Origin: GWF2-43-63 sp035390965
GTDB taxonomy: Bacteria; Bacteroidota; Bacteroidia; Bacteroidales; DTU049
Assembly: GCA_035390965.1 (NCBI GenBank)
Contig: DAOPKE010000049.1
Span: forward strand, 1-21,579
Direction: 5' to 3'
DNA length: 21,579 nt
Shown: positions 14,092 through 21,190 of the stretch, piece after piece
Position numbering within the stretch: position 1 is the first letter of the stretch
How the letters are laid out: each line of letters begins with the position of its first letter
Notes under the pieces: generated by a model
What the model saw: the letters and a program-made list of their open reading frames with translations, nothing else
Databases searched by the model: none
Told to the model about the DNA's origin: nothing
Made by a program: the position numbers and the translations under genes

Positions 14092-14703
14092 ATGAGAACA
14101 GTATCTATGAGCGGTTCCCTCAGAGGGAACGTAGGGAAAAAAGATGCAAAGCGTCTCCGTAACGAAGGCCTGGTGCCATGTGTGCTTTACGGACAAAAAG
14201 AACAGCTTCATTTCTTTACACAGGAGAAACAGTTCAAGGATGTGATTTACACTCCGAATGCATGTTTTGTTGAACTCAACATTGATGGAAACAAACACAT
14301 GGCCATTCTGCAGGAAGTTCAGTATCATCCGGTTTCTGACAGTATTATGCACGTTGACTTTTTTGAATTCGCCAACGATAAACCTGTTTCACTGACTATT
14401 CCGATTAGTTTAACGGGAACATCTCCTGGTGTACTCAAAGGAGGTAAGTTGCAGCAGAAAGTACGTAAAGTGAAAATTACCGCTTTGCCTGAAAAAATGC
14501 CCGAAAAATTGATTATTGATATTTCTCCGCTCGATATCAACGATGCGGTAAGGGTAAAAGACGTTGTTGCTGCTGATTATAAAATTAATCTTCCTGAAAA
14601 CAATGTTCTTATTATAGTAACTCAAACCCGAAATGTTGTGGATGAAACTGCTGCAACTGAAGATGCTGCTGTTCCTGCAGCCGCCGCTGCTCCTAAAAAG
14701 TAG
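14092..14703 (+). CDS. rplY: 50S ribosomal protein L25, CTC form, 203 aa
   Basis: Binds 5S rRNA in the large subunit. Residues 1-90 are the L25 RNA-binding domain (GKKDAKRLRNEGLVPCVLYG at 15-34 is the signature region). Residues 95-180 are the C-terminal TL5/CTC beta domain (DVVAADYKINLPENNVLI near its end), and the last 25 residues are an Ala/Pro-rich acidic tail ending APKK. The long two-domain form is the usual one in Bacteroidota. It is the second gene of the prs operon. Confidence 0.95.
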   Translation: MRTVSMSGSLRGNVGKKDAKRLRNEGLVPCVLYGQKEQLHFFTQEKQFKDVIYTPNACFVELNIDGNKHMAILQEVQYHPVSDSIMHVDFFEFANDKPVSLTIPISLTGTSPGVLKGGKLQQKVRKVKITALPEKMPEKLIIDISPLDINDAVRVKDVVAADYKINLPENNVLIIVTQTRNVVDETAATEDAAVPAAAAAPKK

Positions 14704-14724
14704 TTTTTCGGTTATATTGATAAT

Positions 14725-14753
14725 AAAAAAGGCAGGAATTTCCTGCCTTTTTT
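14725..14753. terminator. Symmetric bidirectional terminator
   Basis: A6-GGCAGG (14725-14736), loop AATTT, CCTGCC-T6 (14742-14753). Perfect 12-bp stem with A and T tracts on each side, so it can stop rplY on the plus strand and sppA on the minus strand. Confidence 0.9.
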
Positions 14754-14803
14754 AATTTTAGTAATCCTCGAAGTGTTTCAAATTTTTCGAGCGATTTATG
14801 ATA

Positions 14804-16573
14804 CTAATCCATCAGTAAAAAATACGGCAGACGAGCCTGAACACCGCTCATTTGCGTTGCTTTTTTCCAAGCTTCGTACAATGGTGCAAATTCTCCCAGT
14901 TCCTGCTCAATGATTTTTCCGCTTTCAACTTTTGCTTCGCTGCCGAAATCTTCCATGAGCGTTGCCAGGAAATCTTTCTGAACAGGAAGTTCTTCAACGG
15001 AATATTCTGTAAGATTGGCCGCCTGTGCTGCATAGGCAATGGCATCATAAATGCCGCCCATTTCGTCAACCAGACCGAGACGCATGGCGTCGGTGCCGCA
15101 CCAGATACGTCCCTGCCCAATGCTGTCAACGTCTTCGGGTTTCATTTTACGTCCTTCTGCTACATGTTTGATGAACGTGGAATAAATATCTTCAATCATA
15201 AACTGCAGCGTTGCTCTGTCGTATTCATTCAGCGGCTTCATGGTGCCGATGTAATCAGAATGCTGGTTTGTTTTCACTTCATCAAAGGTAATTCCAAGCT
15301 TTTCGTTGAATAATTTCTGCATGTTTGGAATCATGCCGAATACGCCAATGCTGCCTGTGAGGGTGGTGGGCTCGGCAAAAATTTTCCGTGCTGCGCAACT
15401 GATGTAATATCCGCCTGATGCCGCGTAATCGCCCATGGAAACAACAACGGGTTTTATTTTGTTGGCCATGTAAACCTCGCGCCAGATCATGTCCGATGCC
15501 AATGCGTCGCCTCCCGGACTGTTTACACGAAGCACAATGGCTTTGATGCTTGAATCGGCCGCGGCTTCTCGGATGACTTTCGACATGTGTTTTCCGCTGA
15601 TGGTTCCGTGCTGATATTTGCCATTGTTGATTTCGCCAAAAGCATAAATAACAGCAATGCGGTCTTTGTTGTAACTCAGCAGTTTTTCTTTGATTCCTTT
15701 ATAATAATCATTCATTGAAATATAAGGAATATCGCCTGTTTGAACTGATTTTGTCAGAATCAGTTTATTCAGTTCATCGCGATAAATCAGACTGTCAACA
15801 ATGTTGTATTTCAATGCGCCTTCGGCGTTGAGTGCAAAAAGACTGTCGGCCACCATATTCATTTTTGCAGTATCTGATTTGCGGCTGGCTGCAATTTCTT
15901 TTACCAGGTGACCCCAGATGCCATCGGCAAAAGTCTGCAGCTGGAGCCGGTTTTCATCACTCATTTTTTCAAGCAGGAATGGCTCGACGGCACTTTTGAA
16001 TTTGCCGTGACGAATGATTTGAACATCCACATTCAGCTTGGCAAGCGCGTTTTTGAAGAACATGGTCTGCATGTAAATACCTTTGAAATCAACAGCGCCT
16101 TCCGGATTGAGATATATTTTATCGGCAGCAGTGGCCAGATAATAGGCCTTCTGCGAAAAATCATCACCATAGGCGATGACAAATTTGCCTGAGGCTTTGA
16201 AAGTGTCAAGCTGATTTCGAATGGCTTCGGTGGTAGCAAAACCTGCATTAACATCGCTCAGGTCGAGCAGGATTCCGCTTACGCGCTCATCGGTAGCTGC
16301 ATATTTAATGGTGCGCAGAATGTTGTTGAGCCCCATAGCAGTTTCTGATGACATGGAACCGAAATCCATATTATCGAATGGATTATCAGACGTACGTTCT
16401 GTAATGGCTTTGTTCAGTTCGATCACAAGAACGGATTTGTCCTGAATTTTCACTTCTTCGCTGCCACCCGACATGAGGCCGGAAATCACAGCAAACATGA
16501 TTACAAACACAACCAGCACAGTAATCAGACAGCCGGTCATGGAGGCAAACATCATTTTGAAGAATTCTTTCAT
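14804..16573 (-). CDS. sppA: Signal peptide peptidase SppA, 67K type, 589 aa
   Basis: Membrane-bound serine protease that degrades cleaved signal peptides. One N-terminal membrane segment spans about residues 13-35 (MTGCLITVLVVFVIMFAVIS). Two ClpP-like S49 repeats follow: the N-terminal repeat (about 45-270) gives the general-base lysine, Lys193 in RHGKFKSAVEPF, and the C-terminal repeat (about 305-530) gives the nucleophile Ser386 in GDYAASGGYY. The LRVNSPGGDALAS segment (348-360) forms the oxyanion region and TGSIGVFG (406-413) is conserved. The length matches the E. coli-type enzyme. It is a single-gene unit, convergent with rplY. Confidence 0.95.
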   Translation of the reverse strand: MKEFFKMMFASMTGCLITVLVVFVIMFAVISGLMSGGSEEVKIQDKSVLVIELNKAITERTSDNPFDNMDFGSMSSETAMGLNNILRTIKYAATDERVSGILLDLSDVNAGFATTEAIRNQLDTFKASGKFVIAYGDDFSQKAYYLATAADKIYLNPEGAVDFKGIYMQTMFFKNALAKLNVDVQIIRHGKFKSAVEPFLLEKMSDENRLQLQTFADGIWGHLVKEIAASRKSDTAKMNMVADSLFALNAEGALKYNIVDSLIYRDELNKLILTKSVQTGDIPYISMNDYYKGIKEKLLSYNKDRIAVIYAFGEINNGKYQHGTISGKHMSKVIREAAADSSIKAIVLRVNSPGGDALASDMIWREVYMANKIKPVVVSMGDYAASGGYYISCAARKIFAEPTTLTGSIGVFGMIPNMQKLFNEKLGITFDEVKTNQHSDYIGTMKPLNEYDRATLQFMIEDIYSTFIKHVAEGRKMKPEDVDSIGQGRIWCGTDAMRLGLVDEMGGIYDAIAYAAQAANLTEYSVEELPVQKDFLATLMEDFGSEAKVESGKIIEQELGEFAPLYEAWKKATQMSGVQARLPYFLLMD

Positions 16574-16693
16574 AGGTTTTGTTTTTTATTTGTGTAAAAG
16601 TAAGAATTTTCTTTTCGTCAGCAATTTTCATTCGACAAGCCTTGAATCAGTATATACAAGCGCCTTTAAAATCTACGTATCGCGCTTTGGAAG

Positions 16694-16834
16694 TAGAAAG
16701 TTTTTAAAGTTCTTAAAGTTGAAAGATAACGTTTGAAATTTTCACTCACCACTGACCACTTCAAGTTATGAGTTATGAGTGATAAGTTATTAGTTGATTC
16801 GCACTCACAACTGGCTACTCACAACTGACCACTA
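16694..16834. repeat. Heptad array D with 9-mer repeats, inverted
   Basis: AAAGTT-type 9-mers occur at 16694-16725. Then come heptads in ACT orientation (ACTCACC, ACTGACC; 16744-16760), AGT-orientation heptads (AGTTATG twice, AGTGATA, AGTTATT, AGTTGAT; 16764-16798) and ACT-orientation again (ACTCACA, ACTGGCT, ACTCACA, ACTGACC; 16803-16830). The two orientations can pair. AACTTT 9-mers follow at 16841-16880. With the hairpin at 16896 this is what the 465-bp spacer 16574-17038 holds. Confidence 0.8.
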
Positions 16835-16895
16835 AGAAATGCCTTTCAACTTTCAACTTTACAACTTTATAAACTTCAAAGAACTGGCGGCAATT

Positions 16896-16938
16896 AAAAA
16901 AGGTACCGGAAGAAATCCTCGCCCTCCGATACCTTTTT
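16896..16938. terminator. Terminator-like hairpin between divergent genes
   Basis: A6-GGTACCGGA (16896-16910) pairs with TCCGATACC-T5 (16925-16938) with one mismatch and a 14-nt loop. It lies between sppA (minus) and the aldolase gene (plus), where no gene end is expected. Confidence 0.55.
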
Positions 16939-17015
16939 GCAAAATAAACCAACCATGCATAAGACGGAGGGTGTTAGGGATTTGTTACAGGCCGGGTGAA
17001 ATATTTTCTTTTTTG

Positions 17016-17023
17016 TAACTTTG
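17016..17023 (+). promoter_or_regulatory. -7 box of the aldolase gene
   Basis: TAACTTTG matches TAnnTTTG, 15 nt before the ATG at 17039. No well-spaced TTG is visible. Confidence 0.5.
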
Positions 17024-17038
17024 AATAAAAATTACACC

Positions 17039-18115
17039 ATGGAAAAACTGTCATCTTTATTGGAACCCGGTTTTGTTTTCGGGGAGAAAATGCGCGTATT
17101 GCTGAACCATGCAAAAGCTAATAATTTCGCCATCCCTGCTGTGAATGTTGTCGGCACCGACTCGATAAACGCAGTAATGGAAGCAGCTATGCAGGCCAAA
17201 GCGCCTGTTATGATTCAGTTCTCGAATGGTGGGGGACAATTTTACGCAGGCAAAGCACTGCCCAACGATGCGTATCAGGCCAGCATTGCAGGCTCGGTTT
17301 CGGGTGCTGAACATATTCACCGCGTGGCCGCTATGTATGGTGTGCCGGTGATTATCCACACCGACCATGCTGCCAAAAAACTGCTGCCATGGATTGATGG
17401 TTTGCTTGATGCCGGTGAAAAATTCTACGCACAGCACAAGAAGCCACTTTTCAGCAGTCATATGCTCGATCTGAGCGAAGAATCGCTGGAGGAAAATATT
17501 GAAATCTGCAAAAAATATCTGGCTCGTATGTCGAAAATCGGCATGACGCTCGAAATCGAACTTGGTGTTACCGGCGGAGAAGAAGATGGCGTGGATAATA
17601 CAAATGTCGATAATTCAAAGCTGTACACGCAGCCCGAGCATGTTGCCTATGCATACGAAGAACTGATGAAGATTTCGCCCGATTTCACCATCGCAGCTTC
17701 GTTCGGAAACGTACACGGAGTCTATAAACCAGGCAACGTGAAATTGATGCCGGTGATTCTGAAAAACAGTCAGGATTATATTCAGAATAAATTCAACACA
17801 CAGGAAAAACCAGTGAATTTTGTTTTCCACGGCGGTAGCGGTTCTGCACGCGAAGAAATCCGTGAGGCCATTTCCTACGGTGTGATTAAAATGAATATTG
17901 ATACCGATACTCAGTGGGCTATGTGGGAAGGTGTGATGAATTTCTACAAAAAGAACGAAGGCTACCTGCAAGGCCAGATCGGCAATCCCGAAGGCGAAGA
18001 CAAACCGAATAAGAAATTCTACGATCCACGCGTTTGGTTGCGCGAAGGCGAAAAGTCAATGGTGAAGCGACTTTTAGTGGCCTTTGAAGATTTGAATGCG
18101 GTTGGCACTTACTGA
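17039..18115 (+). CDS. fbaA: Class II fructose-bisphosphate aldolase, 358 aa
   Basis: Cleaves fructose-1,6-bisphosphate to glyceraldehyde-3-phosphate and DHAP in glycolysis and runs in reverse in gluconeogenesis. It is the zinc-dependent class IIA type. Zinc ligands His110 (HTDHAAKK), His226 (GNVHGVY) and His264 (FHGGSGS), catalytic Asp109 and Glu174 fall at the same numbers as in E. coli FbaA. The ELGVTGGEEDGVDN segment (174-187) and NIDTDTQWA are conserved. ATG 17039 is chosen because an in-frame TTG at 17021 overlaps the -7 promoter box. It seems to be transcribed alone. Confidence 0.96.
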   Translation: MEKLSSLLEPGFVFGEKMRVLLNHAKANNFAIPAVNVVGTDSINAVMEAAMQAKAPVMIQFSNGGGQFYAGKALPNDAYQASIAGSVSGAEHIHRVAAMYGVPVIIHTDHAAKKLLPWIDGLLDAGEKFYAQHKKPLFSSHMLDLSEESLEENIEICKKYLARMSKIGMTLEIELGVTGGEEDGVDNTNVDNSKLYTQPEHVAYAYEELMKISPDFTIAASFGNVHGVYKPGNVKLMPVILKNSQDYIQNKFNTQEKPVNFVFHGGSGSAREEIREAISYGVIKMNIDTDTQWAMWEGVMNFYKKNEGYLQGQIGNPEGEDKPNKKFYDPRVWLREGEKSMVKRLLVAFEDLNAVGTY

Positions 18116-18131
18116 GAGAATGCTTTGAATT

Positions 18132-18192
18132 AGCAGTGAGCAGTGATTGGTGAGCAGCGAACTGGTTAACGGTTATCAGTTAATGGTTAACG
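18132..18192. repeat. Heptad array E
   Basis: AGCAGTG twice, ATTGGTG, AGCAGCG, then after AACTG a second kind of unit, GTTAACG, GTTATCA, GTTAATG, GTTAACG. Period 7 is kept in each block. It lies in the 182-bp spacer after the aldolase gene. Confidence 0.75.
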
Positions 18193-18297
18193 GATAGGTG
18201 CATGGACAATTCAGTTAGAATAGCGGTGGCAGCTTTTGTTATCAGGATGTGATTGTCTGAATTCCGCTGTCTGTCTGGTTTTAAGTGATAAAAAGTT

Positions 18298-18978
18298 ATG
18301 CGCAGATATATGTCTGGTAAATACAAAACAATACTTGTTATTCTCTTTATGGCATGTAAAGGTTTTGCATTTGCACAGACTGTTTTATTTCATGAATATG
18401 AGATGACCGCCAGCTCGTGGTCTTTGCTGCGGTGGAATGTCGATGATACAACCGGAGTCAAAAACATTTTAAGGGAGACAGTTGATGCTCAGGGTAGAGT
18501 TTCATCTTTGGAATTTCTGAAAAACGGAAAAATTTTCACGGATAAAATTTGTTATCTGCCGGAGAAAGTGGAATATGAGTATACCGATTCAACCATTACA
18601 GAATTGCTATATTCAGATGGCGCCCTGATGTACCAGAATGACTGCGAAATGTGGTTTAAGACTGTCTATCATTTGGATTCAAATAACTTTGTGTTTGAAA
18701 AAGAAGTTTTTTCCCGAAAGGATACATCTGAAATGTCACCGGATAAAACACGTTGGTTGGATGAAAACCTCCCGGAATATCAGCTTGAAGAGTTATCTCC
18801 GGAGAGTTATTTTTTCGTCACGTACTACTACTATTCCTGGGCAAAGTTGAATGGGCTGATGCCTGTTTCCGTTACGTATGACCCGTCGGCTTTCGATGTA
18901 TATGACTCTGAAATTCCAGCATGGAATAAAGTCATTGAGGGAATTGAAAAACTCAGGCAGCAAGCTGAAATGAAATAG
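18298..18978 (+). CDS. Secreted hypothetical protein, 226 aa
   Basis: Not recognised. A Sec signal peptide (positive MRRYMSGKYK, hydrophobic 11-20, likely cleavage at AFA-QT, residue 26/27) precedes about 200 residues rich in acidic and aromatic residues, with a beta-rich first half (VDAQGRVSSLEFLKNG resembles the 'DxxGxxxxxxYxxNG' pattern of antitoxin/YD-like strands, weakly). Tyr-rich YFFVTYYYYSWAKLNG is at about 167-182. The C-terminus is helical (AWNKVIEGIEKLRQQAEMK). A start at 18310 is equally possible. No clear promoter or operon partner is visible. Confidence 0.7.
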   Translation: MRRYMSGKYKTILVILFMACKGFAFAQTVLFHEYEMTASSWSLLRWNVDDTTGVKNILRETVDAQGRVSSLEFLKNGKIFTDKICYLPEKVEYEYTDSTITELLYSDGALMYQNDCEMWFKTVYHLDSNNFVFEKEVFSRKDTSEMSPDKTRWLDENLPEYQLEELSPESYFFVTYYYYSWAKLNGLMPVSVTYDPSAFDVYDSEIPAWNKVIEGIEKLRQQAEMK

Positions 18979-19055
18979 TGTTTCTGTTGTCTCAGGTTGT
19001 TGTATTTCCTGATGAGTGCGATAGCTGACTTATATTATTTGCTTTTTGTATTATA

Positions 19056-19106
19056 GTGTCAGACAATCCATCTGTCTGTCATGATAATTATCATTGCAGC
19101 TGACAC
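19056..19106. promoter_or_regulatory. Nested palindrome, possible operator
   Basis: A perfect 14-bp palindrome ATGATAATTATCAT (19081-19094) lies inside an outer inverted repeat GTGTCAG (19056-19062) / CTGACAC (19100-19106). The inner part resembles Fur/PerR-type sites (TGATAAT...TATCA) but with a shorter spacing. It is 83 bp upstream of the redox gene cluster, so a metal- or peroxide-sensing operator is plausible but unproven. Confidence 0.4.
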
Positions 19107-19188
19107 ATAGTCGCGATTTTTGACGTGAAATGATTGATTTGTGTCGGGGAATAGTATTTGTTGACGGCAAACATCTAAAAATCTGCAT

Positions 19189-19238
19189 ATGAAATCTTCT
19201 GTTAATGGAAAGTGGCTGGGTAATATGGCTTTTGAAGC
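19189..19238 (+). CDS. N-terminus of a probable OsmC-family gene, cut by the gap
   Basis: Only 16 codons remain (MKSSVNGKWLGNMAFE). The 'KWxGNMAFEa' pattern recalls the start of OsmC/Ohr-like proteins, thiol peroxidases of about 135 aa, in Bacteroidota; it does not resemble the start of a thioredoxin. If correct, most of this gene is missing inside the Ns. Alternative: an unusual N-terminal extension of the thioredoxin that follows. Confidence 0.45.
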
Positions 19239-19338
19239 NNNNNNNNNNNNNNNNNNNNNNNNNNNNNNNNNNNNNNNNNNNNNNNNNNNNNNNNNNNNNN
19301 NNNNNNNNNNNNNNNNNNNNNNNNNNNNNNNNNNNNNN
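19239..19338. other. 100-N scaffold gap of unknown true size
   Basis: The flanks share no overlap. If the left side is OsmC-like and the right side is a thioredoxin, the real missing length is several hundred bases, not 100. The apparent open frame across the Ns is an accident of the gap length. Confidence 0.8.
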
Positions 19339-19593
19339 CCTATGTGTATTCCTGTGTATGCTGTGATGGAAGATCTGGAAAACGAGTACAGTCATGTGAA
19401 ATTTGCCGACATGTTGTTTGATTCACCCGAAGCGCATGTAATCCGCAACGCTCCTGAAGCGCGTGGTTTTATGGGGCTACCGTTTGTGATGTATTATAAA
19501 AACGGCAAAGTTGTAAAAGCGGTAAGCAGCATTCAAAGCGAAGAGCAGGTGCGTGAAGCGCTGGAAGAAAGTTTTGGAGTTGTTGTAAAATAA
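19339..19593 (+). CDS. Thioredoxin-family protein, N-terminus missing
   Basis: 84 residues remain from just inside the active site: PMCIPVYAVMEDLENEYSHV, then the central strand, the cis-proline loop GLPFVMYYKNGKVV and a final helix (SEEQVREALEESFG). The first visible residues PMC imply a CPMC redox site whose first Cys is in the gap; this is inference. A KFADMLFDSPEAHVIRNAPE stretch replaces the usual KvdvDen..ia..y. It is 5 nt upstream of the thioredoxin reductase gene and surely co-transcribed with it. Confidence 0.75.
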   Translation, partial: PMCIPVYAVMEDLENEYSHVKFADMLFDSPEAHVIRNAPEARGFMGLPFVMYYKNGKVVKAVSSIQSEEQVREALEESFGVVVK

Positions 19594-19598
19594 TTCAA

Positions 19599-20537
19599 AT
19601 GAACGAGCAAAATAAATTCGATGTTATTGTAATAGGTGGAGGTCCGGCCGGATTAACGGCCGGCATTTACCTGTCCCGCGCGAAATTGAATACGCTCATA
19701 CTGAATGTCGGCGTGGCTGGCGGACAAATGATTCTGACGCATGAAATTGCCAATTACCCAGGTGTTGAAAGTATCAGCGGATACAAGCTGGCATCGACCA
19801 TGAAGAAGCAGGCGCAGTCTTTTGGTGCAACAATTAAAACCATTTCTGCTCCACCCGAAGTTGTGGATGAAGGCATTTTTAAAATCGTACGTGCAGGCGA
19901 AAATACATACAGCGCACACTCGGTGATTCTTGCTCCCGGTGGTGCTCCACGCATGTTGGGTGTTAAAGGAGAACAAGAATATAAAGGTGTTGGAGTAAGC
20001 TATTGTGCCACTTGCGACGGAGAATTTTTTACGGGCAAAAACATTGTTGTTGTTGGTGGAGGGAACTCCGCACTCGAAGAAGCAGTCTCGCTTTCACGCT
20101 ATGCCGAAACGGTAACTATCGTGCATCAGTTCGATCATTTTCAGGCATTTCCGGCCTATGTGGAAGAAGCGAAAAACAATCCGAAAATCAAATTCATCAT
20201 GGAAACCGAAATCCGTGAATTTGCCGGTGATGGCAAAGTTGAACGTGTCTTATTGCACAACATGAAAGATGAAAAAGAAGAATGGTTTGAAACTGAAGGT
20301 GCGTTTATTTTCATTGGCTATCAACCGAATACAACATTTGTAAAAGATTTGCTGCCATTGAATGAACGTGGTGAAATTGTTGTAAATGCAGATATGGAAA
20401 CGGCTGTAAGCGGCATATTTGCTGCTGGTGACAGCATTGCGAAAAAATACCGTCAGGTAACAACGGCGGTGGGTGAAGCTACTGTAGCCGCTTTGGCTGC
20501 TGCAGCACGTACCTGGGAAATAAAAAGTAATCATTAA
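19599..20537 (+). CDS. trxB: Thioredoxin reductase-type flavoprotein, 312 aa
   Basis: Two-domain FAD enzyme that reduces thioredoxin. The FAD motif is GGGPAG (13-18), the redox-active pair CATC (Cys136, Cys139), the second nucleotide motif GGGNSA (153-158), and the closing FAD motif GIFAAGD (272-278). The segment that in NADPH-dependent enzymes reads HRRxxxR and binds the 2'-phosphate is HQFDHFQ (176-182) here, with no arginines. NADPH is therefore doubtful as donor; NADH or ferredoxin are candidates, as seen for other atypical reductases. It lies between two thioredoxin genes, with spacings of 5 and 11 nt. Confidence 0.92.
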   Translation: MNEQNKFDVIVIGGGPAGLTAGIYLSRAKLNTLILNVGVAGGQMILTHEIANYPGVESISGYKLASTMKKQAQSFGATIKTISAPPEVVDEGIFKIVRAGENTYSAHSVILAPGGAPRMLGVKGEQEYKGVGVSYCATCDGEFFTGKNIVVVGGGNSALEEAVSLSRYAETVTIVHQFDHFQAFPAYVEEAKNNPKIKFIMETEIREFAGDGKVERVLLHNMKDEKEEWFETEGAFIFIGYQPNTTFVKDLLPLNERGEIVVNADMETAVSGIFAAGDSIAKKYRQVTTAVGEATVAALAAAARTWEIKSNH

Positions 20538-20548
20538 ATAAAATTTTT

Positions 20549-20971
20549 ATGCCTGTCTGGCTTATTGTACTAATCAGTGTTGTAGGACTTTTCATTTTGT
20601 TGATTGTCCGAAGTTATCTGAAACTTAAAAACGCTTCCAATGACGCTGGCAGCGAGCATTTGCTGCATCTGACCGACGTTGATTTTCAGAAAAAAATTTC
20701 AAATGGAGTAACATTGGTCGATTTCTGGGCGGGATGGTGCATGCCATGTAAACTGTTGGGACCGACCATCAGTCAGCTTGCCGATGACAATGCCGGAGAA
20801 GTAAAAATTGCGAAACTCAATGTTGAAGAGTCGCAACGTACCGCTGCGAAGTATGGGGTGAGCAGTATTCCGACCGTTATTATTTTTAAAAACGGCAAAG
20901 AAATCAATCGCATTGTTGGTGTTAAGCCGAAACAACATTATCAGAATCTGATTGATAAAGCCCTGAAATAA
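20549..20971 (+). CDS. Membrane-anchored thioredoxin (WCMPC), 140 aa
   Basis: Residues 4-20 are a hydrophobic anchor (WLIVLISVVGLFILLIV) followed by positive RSYLKLK, which by the positive-inside rule puts the C-terminal domain in the cytoplasm. Residues 35-140 are a full thioredoxin fold: LVDFWAGWCMPCKLLGP with Cys64 and Cys67, and the cis-proline loop SSIPTVIIFKNGK (Pro108). The active site is WCMPC rather than the usual WCGPC, which should shift its redox potential. It is the third gene of the redox operon and a likely partner of the reductase. Confidence 0.9.
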   Translation: MPVWLIVLISVVGLFILLIVRSYLKLKNASNDAGSEHLLHLTDVDFQKKISNGVTLVDFWAGWCMPCKLLGPTISQLADDNAGEVKIAKLNVEESQRTAAKYGVSSIPTVIIFKNGKEINRIVGVKPKQHYQNLIDKALK

Positions 20972-20986
20972 TTATCGCAAATTCGT

Positions 20987-21043
20987 GCCAGTGGCCAGTA
21001 TTCAGTAGTCAGTAGCCAGTTTGACTTCACTCACAACTGATAA
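20987..21043. repeat. Heptad array F, inverted pair
   Basis: GCCAGTG, GCCAGTA, TTCAGTA, GTCAGTA, GCCAGTT (20987-21021), then ACTCACAACTGATAAC in the opposite orientation. It is immediately downstream of the thioredoxin gene. Confidence 0.8.
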
Positions 21044-21063
21044 CATCCTTGCTTGTCCCCGTA

Positions 21064-21149
21064 GCCCTGAAGGGCATGCGGGCTATTAATATTTATCGCC
21101 TTCCGGCGAATAATTAGTGAGCTGCGCAGCTTTTTTTATGCCTTCGGCA
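21064..21149. repeat. Cluster of small hairpins, terminator-like
   Basis: GCCCTGAAGGGC (21064-21075), TCGCC-TTCC-GGCGA (21096-21109), the 12-bp palindrome AGCTGCGCAGCT followed by T7 (21120-21137), and TGCC-TTC-GGCA (21139-21149). It lies between the convergent thioredoxin and asparaginase genes; the third hairpin can act as a plus-strand terminator. Confidence 0.65.
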
Positions 21150-21186
21150 CTCACCACTCACAACTGACCACTGGCAACTGACCACT
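21149..21186. repeat. Heptad array G
   Basis: ACTCACC, ACTCACA, ACTGACC, ACTGGCA, ACTGACC and a partial ACT. It ends 4 bp before the asparaginase stop codon. Confidence 0.85.
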
Positions 21187-21190
21187 TCGA

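Noticed and set aside
19189..19593. One continuous 134-aa gene across the Ns
   Set aside because: The two sides fit different protein families and the gap size is a default, so the frame continuity is chance.
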